A DNA stretch of 64,000 nt from Allacma fusca. Its lineage: Eukaryota > Arthropoda > Collembola > Symphypleona > Sminthuridae. Positions 24,068-36,200 of this stretch are shown piece by piece. The position numbers were made by a program, and so were the translations under genes. The stretch covers positions 25,854,001 to 25,918,000 of the forward strand of contig OX359246.1 in NCBI GenBank assembly GCA_947179485.1, written 5' to 3'. Numbering within the stretch: the stretch's first letter is position 1; each line of letters begins with the position of its first letter. Below the pieces are notes generated by a model. The model had not been told where the DNA came from, searched no databases, and saw only the letters and a list, made by a program, of their open reading frames with translations.

Positions 24068-26796
24068 CAACGCATGATCGTCCAAGGACATACCTGATTT
24101 TAGGATTGTATATTAGATGTATGCGTTAAAACTTGGACATAATGTATCTATATATTAACACTGACAGAGGTAAGGTTCAGTGCAAAGCTAAACCCTGACC
24201 TTATGAACCACGCTAATCAAACTGCTTTCATCACGAGTCACCAACAGCAAGGAGCACGCCGAAAGACTTAAGTGAAGTGCAGTGGGATAAGTTGCCTCAG
24301 TGACTCTGGAGCAACCGATCAGATAGCAGCACCCACCAGATCATCCTCGCATATTTTGGGAAGAGCATGATTGTCGGGTGATACTAGGAACAGATGGGTA
24401 AAAGGATTTTGACTAGTATATTTTATTATCTTATAACAACTTCCGAATGTTGCATATGTTGTTACGTAACATAAAATTAATTACTCAAAGACTGTTGAAT
24501 GAGTATTCTTGCGCTATTATTTTTGTGCTCATCAACTTTAAAATTGAAAATAAATGGATTTACGAAACCCAGAAGTTATAATTCCTTTCAGATTTTCCAA
24601 AAGCTGTAAAAACGTTTTGCAGCCAAGCAAAGTCGATTAAACAGACACTGAAGGATGAAGTTTAAAAACTGGAAGCGTATTAAGAAAGAAAAGCCACGTT
24701 CACAATCCCTGATATTACATCCCCAAAAAATGACATTTGTTTGGACATAATAAGTCAGGGAATCACTGCAAATGACAATGATACTAAGAATCACACCGTT
24801 CCATTTCCAAATGTATTCAGCACAAGTACACGTATGTGATAGGTTTACTTCATTTTAAAAATAACGCGCATTCATTATGAAATGAAAAGCAATTTTGAAA
24901 GTACTGATTTAGTTTATATTAGTATTTAAAATTCATGCAGCCATAATTTTATAGGACTTGCACTTATAGGACGACAATCTGCTTCTAGATGAATTTATAC
25001 ACAATTGAGGAACTGGTCAAACTGCCAAACGAAACATCATTTATTCTGTAATTTGGGAAATCATCTTGTGTCAGTAGTATGCATTGAGGATCTTGTACTT
25101 CCTTTGGATGTGAACGTACCATTAAAAACTGCACATCCATTCGCTACTTTACATAACTGGTTCAAAAGCGTGGAAAACTAACAATTTCTAGTAAACGTTA
25201 TGATTATTATTTGTGTTTCTCACTACGGTCATTTTGTTTGCATTTAACAAATTTTAAATTGCAGATAAACTACTTCATGGGAATTCGTGGATTGTACTTT
25301 AAAAATTGTATTAACAGGATTATGGAACGTGTTTTGGTTCATTAATTGTATACATACGTGAATTACTCCGGTTTGAATGGTAAAGTTGCATTAATGAAGC
25401 GTGCGACAGTGCAGAATTTGTTTATTTTAATTTCTTTACAATTGAATTGATGGTTATTATTACATGCATTATAATAAAATAAACCAAAAAAATTAACATG
25501 TAATAAATTTCAAAACAGGTCCGAATTGACCCAACTTCTGTATTTCCCACGCAGGATCAAATCGACAAGAGATTTCAAAAATGGTTCGGAGGTGCCTCTG
25601 TGCGAAACGTTGGGGGGCCAAACGTTTACAATCGGCTCAAATTGCAGCAAAACTTACAAAGCAAGATACAAATGAGAAGAGCGATTCGGACTTACTCAAA
25701 ATATAAAGTTTAAAAACTGTACGTAGATACGTTTACAGGACTATGTTAATAGCTACTATATGACTAACATTCGTTTTTTCTAATTATATTTGTCATGAAA
25801 CCTCAAACGATTCTGAATCAGTTTAGAAATTTACCGATGAGTAAATATATTGAGATAAGAAATATATATTATGCGAAGTGTGAAATGGAGGTCTTTTTTG
25901 GCAAACAGAAATACATGAAAAATGCAGTTGTATATTCTTGATGGGTCAACATCTGAAAAATAAATAGTGGTCTGAATCAATTCATGGTTTTGGTTCCCAG
26001 GGAAAACAGTTGTCTAACAGGGGTAAACAATTCAACATTTCAGTGGGAGAGGAAATTTGTTTGGTGGACTTTGAAAAAAGTTGACCATTTTTTAACAGAG
26101 AATTTCAAAATTTTGAAATCTTTTAAGGAAAAAATTTGATTTCAAAATTTGATTTAGAGTATTTGCGCAGGAATTGTCAAAAATGACGACTTCTTCTAAA
26201 TATAACATATTTGTCAACAAGGATTTTCAAATTTGATGGCCTTCTCTTCAGCAGGGATATTTGAACTCAAAGTATTCAGCTAGGAAAAATCTGCCAGGTG
26301 GCGTATAAAAATCCGACACCTGAGTTGAAGATCTACTTTCACATTGGGCTGAGATGTTCGCAATGAAGAATGACAAAGCGAAAAAATTAGAGGATTAATT
26401 ATATTGTATTAAGCAGGCTCTTAGTCCACAACCCTAGCGGATAATAGAACAAGAGATACTTCGTAAATTACAAAAACATAAACAAACATACATCATAACT
26501 GACATTGCAATATTTTCATGACGTTCAGTAAAACACGTTTATGCAAAGAAAATTTCAAAATTAATTTTACTCATCTCCAGGGAATTTAGGATTTTTACAT
26601 ACGATTTAGTAATGACACCAAATGCCGCCATAATACAAATGTCCTTTTCATAATGCACCTTCATAACAATTGTCATAATGCAAGCACACTTATTGTGCTA
26701 GCCTACTTACATGTTAACCGATGCATCAGAAATTAATTTCACTCTGTAATTTACTCAACCAAATTCTAAATATTTGTTTATCGTAAATCGCTATAC
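24068..26796. other. Long intergenic region with one exon-like frame
   Basis: Apart from the exon-like frame at 25,519-25,713, no gene is recognisable. A short open stretch at about 25,037-25,181 (plus strand) reads like protein (LPLDVNVPLKTAHPF) but has no start and ends at TAA. From about 26,590 to 26,796 it matches the region downstream of copy 4. Confidence 0.45.
25519..25713 (+). other. Exon-like open frame of unknown function
   Basis: An open stretch follows an acceptor-like AAAACAG at 25,518. It runs through residues such as DPTSVFPTQDQIDKRF, GGASVRNVGG and QMRRAIRTYSKYKV to a TAA stop. The amino-acid mix looks protein-like, unlike the AT-rich noise around it. It has no ATG and so could only be a terminal exon or a relic. 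No family is recognised. Confidence 0.3.
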
Positions 26797-29700
26797 AACA
26801 AACTAATCTAACTCCATTCAGCAGTTTATTCCAATACACAATTCCGAAAAATAATCTCATCTTTAACCCCCTCAACAATATTATCTAAAAATCCTGGTAG
26901 TTTCTTAACTATCCGGTCTGGTGCCACCATAGCTATAGTAATTTCTCCATCATACGTATAAATCTCAAAAGTAACAGCCTCTTGTAAAACAGTGGACCGT
27001 AGATATACATGGAAATAACTCTATCACCACCAAATATCGTAAAAGCCTCCTCCGGTCCAACAATATTGGAAATTAAAGTCGTCTGAGTAAATGTTCCAAG
27101 ATCTTCAAACACTCTTGCAATAGGTGAAATAACTCCACCCACCATCCCAGTTCCAAAACTCATCAAACTCGTTCCCAGTTGTCCGGTTACCCTCCTAACG
27201 TTCCGATCAATCCCGCGCAGACGTTCTTGCAAGGGCTGAATGTTCAAGGGCAGATCGAACCATAAAAACGTCATGCAATTCTCAAGTTCCAAAGTCTGGT
27301 ATGGGTAGTTTCCTTCGATTATGCTTGCTAAGACTGTCGTTGGTCTCTCATTTTTTGAAAAACTGAGTGCTCGGTCAATGGCGGGAGCAACGCAGGCGAA
27401 TAGTAAAGACTAGTAAAAAGCCCTGCGTCGCAGGAGTAATTGCTTCGTGTTCAGGCACAAAACAGTGAGATTGAAGCTAAATTAGAACATTAGCACATCA
27501 CAAAGTTGTAATTATCATGGTTGAGCGCACTTGGAAACTACCCACCAAGGCCCTGCCCATGCCCCATGTTCGATCCGTAGATCGCGGCTAGGAGTTAGTC
27601 CCGCATATCGGAAGATAAAGTTATTCATCGATTTACAACTTCTTTAAATACAACGTTCGTTGTAAATTAATCATTACATAGAACATAGTACATAGAAAAA
27701 CTCGTAAAACACGTATAAGCTTCTTTGTAGAAGTATTATTTTAGTAGCTCCGTTTCTAATTCATTAGAAAAGGTTAAGCGTTTATATCTATGACTCACAT
27801 ACTTACAAACTTACAGTTAGGTAGATATTAGAAACCAATAATTCAACAATAATTGCATATATATTACAGACCCACGTTAAGAACAATTGCAAATATATTA
27901 GAGACTCAAAATAATAATGAGTGCGGAATAGTTCGTCAATAGAAACAACATAAAATTCGGGATTTTTCCAACCACGTACAAATTTTAGCGACGCATTTAC
28001 TCACAAAGATGACTATTGTGAAGTTATTTGTTGTTGGCTTCCGTCCGATTATTTTTCCGGTACCTTATTTCTGACTGAAAACTAAGCAAGAAATACACGA
28101 AGAATTTTAGCATCATAGGTTTATATAATGCTAACATTTCTATACAGTCATAATATTTAGGTTACTTGGGATAATTGGAATTCTCAATTTTGAAAATTGA
28201 GTACAGTGGAAAACAGATGTTTTTCACAAATATTACATATAATCAAAATACTTACGCTGTCCCGAATTTTTATCCGCACCCGCAAGTCTCGAGCTAGCGT
28301 TAACCAAATGTTTGTGGGTGAGCAATGCCATACCTCTGGAAAAATTGTGATCCCGAAATATTAGTAATGACAAAGGTTTCCAGAAGTCTCACTGTTAAAT
28401 TATCTTCAAGCACCCGTATAGTTATGTCATTGATTATTCAATTTACCAACTTCGCCTAGATCTGCGATTCATTGTGCAACCTGAATAGTAAAAATAAAAC
28501 CAGGTTCACCTAAATGAAAGCGTTTGAAATTCGGAAATAATAACATTTCTTTAATGACAGTTTTTACTGTCATTATTATATTAGTCACAATCAAAATTAC
28601 ACAATGCCACTGAATTAATGAAATCTTAAAATGAATATAAATAAATAAACTCACAATAACGATTAATTAAACGGATGTGCAGACATTTCAGTAATTTGGA
28701 AGCGATGGGTACACTAAATGACTACGAAGGATGCAGGATAGTGTGGTTCGACTCGATTTGATTGTAACCATTGTTTGGCATGCCACCTTTTGGGCGTTGT
28801 GTGATGTTATTGAACTATGAAAGTGCGAAACTTTAAATAAATGGACAGAAAGTGCTCTTTAAAAATAAAGGATACTAAACGAATGGGCTGATCGCTGCTG
28901 ACTTTCTTTTGAATGGTCTTGAGCGTATTCAGGTCAAGTTGCTTTCTTTTGGAACAAACAACATTGAATTACAATGTGTAGTAAAATAATAAAATAGATA
29001 AAGCTAGAAATATTCTGTTGCTATAAAACTTGACGTAAATTAATAAAAGTAAACAAAAATCACAGTTACACCTCTTTCACAGAAGTCTGACCCAAGGATT
29101 GAACGAAAATACAAGCATAGCCCAGTGACCCAAAAGTGCACAACACCAATGGCTCGACGTAGTTCCAAATTCTGTCCAAAGGGGTTTTCTCTTTCCTATT
29201 CCATTCCAAGGGCTCAAACTTTATCGGGAAAAGGCTGTCCGCCAACGTGTACCTGATGAGCTGCGTAAAAATGTTGGCATCTGCATAAGTGTGGTGCACG
29301 CACCAGACAAGCGTATACTCCTTGATATCTTCCTGGAACAAAACATGCAATTTCCACTGTGGCTGATGATCCCCATGAACAGCGTCCAGCAACTTCTCAC
29401 ACCTTCTTTGAACTTCGATATCCAGATCCTGCAACACCTTCTCCAACACTACGTGGTCCTCTGCCCGGAAGGAGTGATCAAGTCTCCAGCACAAGAACCA
29501 AAATTTTCGAACAATCACGTAACGGAGTTTCTCAAAAGGCCTATAGAAATTCTGAGATTCCCCACCTGAAACAGCCTTCGTTTCGTATTTCACTACATGG
29601 TAAATTTTTTCAACGATTTTATCAACATCTGGAGCCCCTTTACATTTAAGAACGTACAGCGCATTCACTGATATCTTGGTTCTCCCTCCTATGCCTGTAC

Positions 29701-29869
29701 CTACTCCTGCCTTAATTAGTTGGTACTTGCTGCAGTAGAAATTTATTAAAATTAGATGAAGTATTGAGCGATGAATTAGGGAAATTATAAATGCTAGTAG
29801 GATAAATATATGGACGAGGAAACCCAAGAATAAATAAAATAAATGACGGCAAATTTCCACCCGAGTCAT
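26797..29869 (-). pseudogene. WSD/DGAT-like acyltransferase copy 5, exon 2 broken
   Basis: Exon 1 (29869-29072, 798 nt) is intact with HHTYADA; an upstream in-frame ATG at 29971 would add 34 residues, but the paralogues support 29869. Exon 2 is damaged in three ways. A foreign segment (about 27,411-28,868) splits it. The first part of the exon, including the splice acceptor, is deleted at 28,937/28,938. A 1-nt deletion near 26,993 shifts the frame of the C-terminal part (SNIVGP is still readable near 27,050). A protein truncated after exon 1 is the most that could be made. Confidence 0.82.
27411..28868. mobile_element. About 1.46-kb insertion of unknown class in exon 2 of copy 5
   Basis: Exon sequence stops at TAGTAAAGA (27,410) and resumes at GGATACTAAACG (28,869), with TAAAG present on both sides. 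A TAAAG-type 5-6-bp duplication is therefore possible. The insert has no long open frame. Near its left end, GTTGAGCGCACTTGG followed about 40 nt later by GTTCGATCCG faintly resembles pol III A and B boxes, so a tRNA-derived SINE-like head is possible. No terminal inverted repeats were found. Confidence 0.5.
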
Positions 29870-30902
29870 TTTGTTACTACCTCCTTTTAGTTGCGACTGA
29901 TACAAGTTCAGTTGTCGGTTGGAATTGAAAAAGTGGATGTAGTTTTCATCGCATTTTTTGAATACTTCCATTCTGGAGTTATGAAGGAAAACCAGTCCGG
30001 AGAAATGAATGTGAAGACAGGAACAATGTATGTATATTTAAAGATCACAATATTGTTCATGTAATAACACAATAGGATATATGTATGTATATGTGATTAT
30101 GAGCCTTAAAGTAATGACCTGAAGAGAGGCAGTACGAGGAGCAACGTAGGAGTTTACAATCATTCGCTGTGAGTCCCACAGATGTGTACCTTGGAAAATT
30201 TGTTCGAATATGATAATACATACATACATACACGAGTGAGTAATAGACTGTGAGAGTTCCTTTCCTGTTGTTCACCTTGATCAGTAAATGTATTTTACTT
30301 TACTAAAACAATACCAAATCTTTTAAATAATTGTGTTTTTTTCTTCCCAAGTATATTTCTTCCTCAGCTTACGTGTTAAGTTAAACCAGAATAAAAGTTA
30401 ATTACAATAATAATAATTATTGTATGTATATAGCGTTCCATAGGAGCACGGCCATAGAGTTTGAACTGCAAATGAAACCAATGTAATGCAATATAATGTA
30501 TTTTTACGCAAAATGTTTAGTTTTATCAAAATTGTGAAAAAAAACCACACATCACGTAATGAAATCTCTTTACGTAAACTAAACACTAATAAAGATGGCA
30601 TTGATTTCGAATACACAGACGTGTACTCGCTACATGCATTGGTTGTAAAATATTCACTTTGTGACTATATAGATTTCTATAGGTTCACGGCCATAGAGTT
30701 TGAACTTGGGGTTTGGGTTGTAAAACATTTTGGAGGCCGGGTTTTGAACGGGTTCGGGCTTCACAAAATTTAAGGTGCATAAAACGGGCCGGGTTGAATA
30801 TCAAATATTTAGCCCGTTGGTGGGCTGGTCGGGCTAATAGAGTATTTGTTTGGGTTTCTTTCGGGTTCGGGCCTGAAGTCAAGCCCGAATCCCACCTCTA
30901 AT
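29870..30902. other. Upstream region of copy 5 and a truncated GC-rich repeat
   Basis: 29,895-30,260 is the copy of 18,840-19,270. A 21-bp word (CACGGCCATAGAGTTTGAAC) occurs at about 30,453 and 30,688. From about 30,700 to 30,900 GGGTTCGGGC-type words end in CCCACCTCTA, which looks like one hAT end (inverse TAGAGGTGGG). No left end or target duplication was found, so it is probably truncated. No gene. Confidence 0.45.
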
Positions 30903-31805
30903 TAAGATCGAGGGTCAAAACACAGCAGTGGTTTCTCCCGCGCACTTCGTTTAAAGCGTTCTAAAATATTTCATTTTGAAAGTTAGATTCTGTTCAATTG
31001 CTAAATTAAATATAAATTTCAACGTTTCTAAACCGAACATCTAATGTCTTAAATGTAGTATATTGCAACTAAACAAATACTCGTGACGCACATAACTCAA
31101 CTGTTTAAATAATAATCAGTTACACCTCCTTGATATGAGTCCAGCCGAAAATTTGACCGAAAACACTTGCAAAAATCGAGGAACCCAACGTGCACAGTAT
31201 CAACGGCTCGATATATATTCTGCCCAAAGGGGTTTGTTTTTTCCTGCTCTATTCCCTTGTTCTGTTCCAAGGGCTCAATCTTTATAGGGAAGGGGCTGTC
31301 CGCCAGAGCGTACCTGATGGGATGCGTGAAAATGGTTGCATCTGCGTAATAAGTGTGGTGCACACTCCAAACAAGCGCATACTCCTTGATCTCTTTCCTG
31401 AATAAAATATGCAATTCCCACTGTGGCTGATGATCCCTGTAAACAGCGTCCAACATCACACATTTGTCTTGGACAGCGCTTTATCTACGCCAGATCCTGA
31501 GACACCTCCTCCAACACTACGCGGTTCTCTGCCCTGAAGAAATGATCAAGTTTCCAGCAACACGCCCAAAATTTTGCAACAATCACGTAACTGAGTTTCT
31601 CAAAGGGTCGGTAAGAATTCTGAGACTCCCCACCTAAAACGTTTTTCGTCTCGTATTTCAAAACCTGGCGAAGTTTCTCAACGATTTTATTGAAATCTGG
31701 ACCCCCTTGACATTTGAGAATGTACAGCACATTCACTAATCCCTTGGTTTTCTCTGCTAAGACCGAGACTTTTCATGCCTTAATAAGTTGGTGCTTGCCC
31801 TTGTA
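30903..31805 (-). pseudogene. WSD/DGAT-like acyltransferase copy 6, fragmentary
   Basis: 30,903-30,961 matches the first codons of exon 2. After intron-like sequence, 31,123-31,805 matches exon 1 from its 3' end back to the segment just after the membrane anchor. The HHxxxDA motif has gained a Tyr (HHTYYADA), and stop codons and frame changes occur near 31,220-31,260 and 31,460-31,485. The remaining exon 2 and the N-terminal membrane segment are missing; the latter is replaced at 31,806 by LINE sequence. Confidence 0.8.
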
Positions 31806-32171
31806 GAATTTCATTAAAATTGTAATTGTATTATCTATTATGTATCCTTTCCTAGTAATATGGTCGTAGGCAAGAATGTCTGCTCTTCTAGTTGTACTAT
31901 TGTTGTCTATACAGTATATTTCTTCCTCAACTTTTAAGCCTGTTTCTTTTAGTTTAGAAGCTATAAGTGAGCTGTGGTGTCTATTGTTTCGAAGTAGTTC
32001 CCCCCTCGGGAATTTATCAAGAATATCTCCTAAGGTTTCAAACTCATTGCAGTTTCTGCAATGGCTATTTCCTTGGCTGTTTCCGGTGTTGGTTTTTACT
32101 GGCAAAACATTTTTAGCCACTTTAATTGCATTGGTCCATTCAGATGTTGAAAGGCTTTGCGTTTTATCCAT
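31806..32171 (-). pseudogene. R2-like LINE C-terminal fragment fused to acyltransferase relic
   Basis: An open frame (32171-31773) reads CRNCNEFETLG, then PRGELLRNNRHHSS, EEEIYCID, RRADILAYDH and GYIIDNTI. This order resembles the C-terminal zinc knuckle and restriction-like endonuclease of R2-type non-LTR retrotransposons (CxxC...ETLxHxxxxC, then R-H, then RPDI...IID). The knuckle's His and last Cys positions appear to be Asp and Phe. Its last 13 or so residues belong to the acyltransferase relic, so the frame runs across the junction. Family assignment is from memory of the motif order. Confidence 0.6.
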
Positions 32172-32783
32172 TTATAGCAGCTGTGTGCTCGGAGCAAAGC
32201 TAGGCACATATCCTACATTTATGCATAAATATACGCAGTTTTTCATGTATACACGCACATTTTCCGAATATTTGTATGCAATATATGTAGGTTGCATGTT
32301 TCCATTAAAAAAATGTATGATATACAAATGTATGGTATGAATACTGTATATACGAGTATGTATGTTTAAAAGTACCGGGAGACTTAAGGTACGTTTGCAC
32401 AGTGTATGTTCAGCGAACTCCATCTGTATTTTCTTGGCACCGTCTGTGTCTATTGGTGTGTTCGTATTCATTAGTTCCTTCTACAATGCAAACGATTTCT
32501 ATACGTTTTGAATGAAACCTACGAAACTAGAAATTAATAATTTTAAACTTAACTAATTAACTTTATACAGTTTTTATAAAGGTTCAGAAAGTTCAACGAA
32601 CACTTTTATGCTCATAAATTAGCTCGTCAAGAGAAGTACATAACTATAAATACAGATTTCGTGTGTATCTATTCCAAGAAAGCTTTACTATTTTTTATAG
32701 TTTCACGTGCATGTAAACGGTGATATAAGAGTAATCCCGACCACCCGTGTTGATACGGCTGAAAATTTGATGAAATATGTACC
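32172..32783. other. Host flank left of the small Gypsy element
   Basis: No gene. About 32,625-32,765 is related to 14,640-14,815. The last five bases (GTACC, 32,779-32,783) are the target site duplication of the element that follows. Confidence 0.5.
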
Positions 32784-33145
32784 TGTATTATTCTCGTGAG
32801 GTAGCGTGAATGGAAATGAATGATGAGAATAACGACGTTGTAGAATAGGAAAGAAGAGAGTATTTATTCCAAGAAAGTCCGAATGTGTAAAGAGGGAGAG
32901 AAGAGATAGTTAAGGTGTGTAAAGGGTGAGAGTCGGAGGAAGAGTCCTCGTGGGCATGAGAGTGTGTATTCTCAGGCCCTGCAATGGTAAGGATTGGGAG
33001 TTTAGGTTGAGACAGGATTATTCCTGTTGAGACAAGAATAGACAGGAACGGGCGAGGTAGGACGTGTGGACAAATAACACGTGCCAATGTACATACATAC
33101 TTGAGTGCTCATATAATAATGCCTTGTATATGTAATCTTCGCACA
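32784..33145 (-). repeat. 3' LTR of the small Gypsy element
   Basis: 362 bp, no difference seen against 37,661-38,022; on the element strand it begins TGTGCG and ends ATACA (TG...CA). An AATAAA signal is present on the element strand near 32,870. The 99-codon frame it contains occurs identically in the other LTR and has no domain. Confidence 0.95.
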
Positions 33146-33156
33146 TCCTCTCCTTT
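33146..33156 (-). other. Polypurine tract
   Basis: On the element strand AAAGGAGAGGA lies directly against the first base of the 3' LTR, the expected position and composition of the plus-strand primer. Confidence 0.8.
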
Positions 33157-33215
33157 AGGATTGTAAAATCTGTAAGTGTAAAGAATAGAAACAACAACAT
33201 AGCATGTGAAAATAA

Positions 33216-36200
33216 TTATGATGCTATATATTTATCCGGTTTCTTCGTGATACGTCCGGATCTGGTCTTCTGTACTGGCTCGGATCTACTTGGGCTTGGG
33301 AGAGTAGATGCCTTGGCTTGGATAGGACTCGGAGTCTTGACCTGTTTGAAAGGACTGGGAGTCGTACTATACGGGATGATCTCGGTTTTCGCCGGGCTCG
33401 GCGTTGATGGTGGTTCTTCAGGAGGTGTAACAAACTCTTGTTTCTTGACTGGAGTTGTCATGGGATATAGTTGTGAAGTGTTCCTCCTGTATGTGCCGTG
33501 GGGAGTTTGAACGTTATAGGACCTGGGTTCCTTTGTCGGGCTTTGAATTGTTCCCCAAAGTAGTTTGTCCTTGATCCAGACTTGTTGTCCAATTGACAGG
33601 TCTGGTTTTTCCACGACGCCGTGTCGCTGGTCAAAGTTCTCCTTGCTCTTCTGTTTCTTAGAAGCTTCAAAGTCTTTGACTTTCTTTGCATTCACTGCTT
33701 TGGGCTGAAGTAGCTTTTGAGTTGTGGGTAAGCTTGTCCTTAGGCGGCGTCCCATCAATAACTGAGATGGACTGTATCCGTTGTCCAGTGGAGTACTCCT
33801 GTACTCTAGTAACGCTTCTTGAAAATCTTTAGGATTTTTCTTTAGCAATTGTTTGATGGTTTTGACCATCACTTCGATGAACCCATTGCTTTGTGGGTAA
33901 TGAGGACTGGATGTAGTATGCTGGAATCCCCATTTGGTTGCAAATAAATTAAATGCCTCTTGGAACTGAGGCCCATTGTCTGATCAGACAATGTCTGGTA
34001 TGCCGTGTCTGGCAAAGATTGATTTGCAATGTTGAATAATTGCATCTGAGGTGGTACTCGATAATGGCACTACCTCCGGGTATCTTGAATAATAGTCGCA
34101 GACTATTAGGTAGTTTCTTCCTTCGTTGTGGAATAGGTCCATGCCTATTGTTGACCATGGACGGGTTGGGAACTCACTTGAAATTAGTGGCTCCATCCTC
34201 TCCTTTCGGTGAGGGATGCAAGTTGTACAATTATTAATTAACTTGCGAATATCTCTCGATATTCCTGGCCACCACACGGAAGTGCGGGCCCTGGCTCTTG
34301 CCTTGGAAATCCCCATGTGTCCTGCATGGACACGTTGTAAGAGCTCTGATTGTAAAATCTTGGGAATGATGAGGCGGTTGCCTCGCATCAGTAAATTCCC
34401 CTGGATTGTGATGTCCTCCTTATGAGTGTAAAATTTCCTCAAATTGTCCGGTAATTTCTTGAGGGGAGGCCAGTTGGATCGGCTGTATTCTGCTAATTGT
34501 TGACATATAGCGTCCTTCTGCTGAGCCTCCTTGATTTCCTCTAGTTTGGTAAGCATGGTGCTTGGTAGAGAATCAATGAATAATGAGACTGCATCATCGC
34601 AATCTGCTGTGAAATCTTGATTACCCACTGCAGGTAGTGGGTGCCGTGACAAAAAGTCGGCTGCTATCAAGTTCTTTCCTGGTGTATGATAAATGGTAAA
34701 ATCATACCTCATCATGCGAAGTCTGAATCTTTGGAGTCGAGGTGATAGCTCGTCTAAGTGTTTTGTTTTGAGAATTGCCAATAAAGGCTTATGATCCGTT
34801 TCTACTTCGAATCTTAATCCTGTGAGAAATGTTTGGAATTTGTCACATGCCCAGACTATGCCTACGCATTCCTTCTCGATTTGGGCGTAATTCTTCTCAG
34901 CGGCTGAGAGTGTGCGAGAGGCACACGCAACTAGTCTCCAATTTCCATCTGGTTGCTTCTGCTTGAGTATGGTTCCTAAGCCATACGATGAAGCATCAGT
35001 GGATACTGTAGTTGGAGAGTTAGGGTTATAGATCGCCAACACAGGGGCGGACGTAAATAGGCTTATTAACGTGGCATGTGCTTGCTTTTCTATACTTCCC
35101 CACTTGAACTCTGCATCCTTTTGTAACAATGCGTATAAGGGTTGCATTGTTGTGGACAAGTTCGGTATGAACTGTCCCACATACATAACGAATCCTACGA
35201 AACTTCTAACGTCAGAAGTGTCCTTTGGTGTAGGTAAATTCTTGATGGCTTTTAGCCTTTTAGGTTCAATGCTAATTCCGTTGGCTGATACGATATGCCC
35301 TAGGAATTTAACTTGTTTTACACCAAACTCGCATTTATCTGCGTTCAGTGTAATACCTTTTTCTTGAAGGCGGGAGAGGACTAGTCTGAGGTTCCGATCA
35401 GGTTCTTCTTGTGTGCGTCCCCACACAAGCCAGTCATCAGTATGATGTATGACAGGTAGTCCAGTTAATGCTTCTAACATTCTCTTCTGGTAGTGCTCTG
35501 GAGCACTGCTAATACCGAAGGGTAGTCTCAAGCAGCAATATCTCCCAAAAGGAGTGATAAATGTAGTTAACTTCTGACTAGCCTCAGCTAATTTGATTTG
35601 GTGAAACCCTTGTCGGTTGTCACCTTTGGAGGAAATGACCGCTCCATGTATCTTAGCTAATGTCTCGGAGACTACGGGCATCGGATGATATTCCCTAGCT
35701 ATGGATTCATTCAACGTTGTGAAATCCTTTCAGAGTCTTATATCACCATTGGGCTTCTTAACAACCACAATGGGTGAGCACCAATCAGTGGGCTCGTCTA
35801 TAGTTTTGATTACACCCTGTTTTACTAGTTTTTCTAACTCTGCCTTGAGTTTGTCTAGTAATGGCAGTGCAACTTTTCTAGGCTGGGCTATGGCATACGG
35901 CTGTGCACCTTCTTTAAGCCTAATTGTGTAGGGTTGTAACATTGTTCCTAACCCCTGAAATAATTTTGGAAATTCTGATTGTGGAACTACGCTAGTGTAG
36001 CTTCCTACTGTATCAATTGAATTAATCGTAAGCTTGATTAACTTTAAATCCAAACATTCATTTCTGCCTAGCAAAGGTTGTCTAAGACCCATGGCAACGT
36101 AAATGTCTGCCTTGGTTGTGTGGGCCTTGTAAGATAATAAAGCTTTAAACCTGCCAGTGATTTGCAGAGCTGTACCATTAGCTGCTCTAAATGCACGGTC

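Noticed and set aside
23250..24091. Frames of 122, 127 and 102 codons
   Set aside because: They follow the GGGAACGGG-type subterminal repeats of a hAT element and have no domain.
27520..27590. A tRNA gene
   Set aside because: A- and B-box-like words are present, but the sequence cannot be folded by eye into a cloverleaf with paired acceptor ends.
29869..29971. Upstream ATG at 29971 as the true start of copy 5
   Set aside because: It would add 34 residues absent from all paralogues; the ATG at 29869 gives the same 266-codon exon as in copies 1, 3 and 4.
30700..30900. A seventh hAT element
   Set aside because: Only one end (CCCACCTCTA) is visible. No matching left end or 8-bp duplication was found, so it is noted as a truncated repeat only.
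32788..33087. 99-codon frame in each LTR of the small Gypsy element
   Set aside because: It is identical in both LTRs simply because the LTRs are identical. No protein character and no expected LTR-encoded product in this group.
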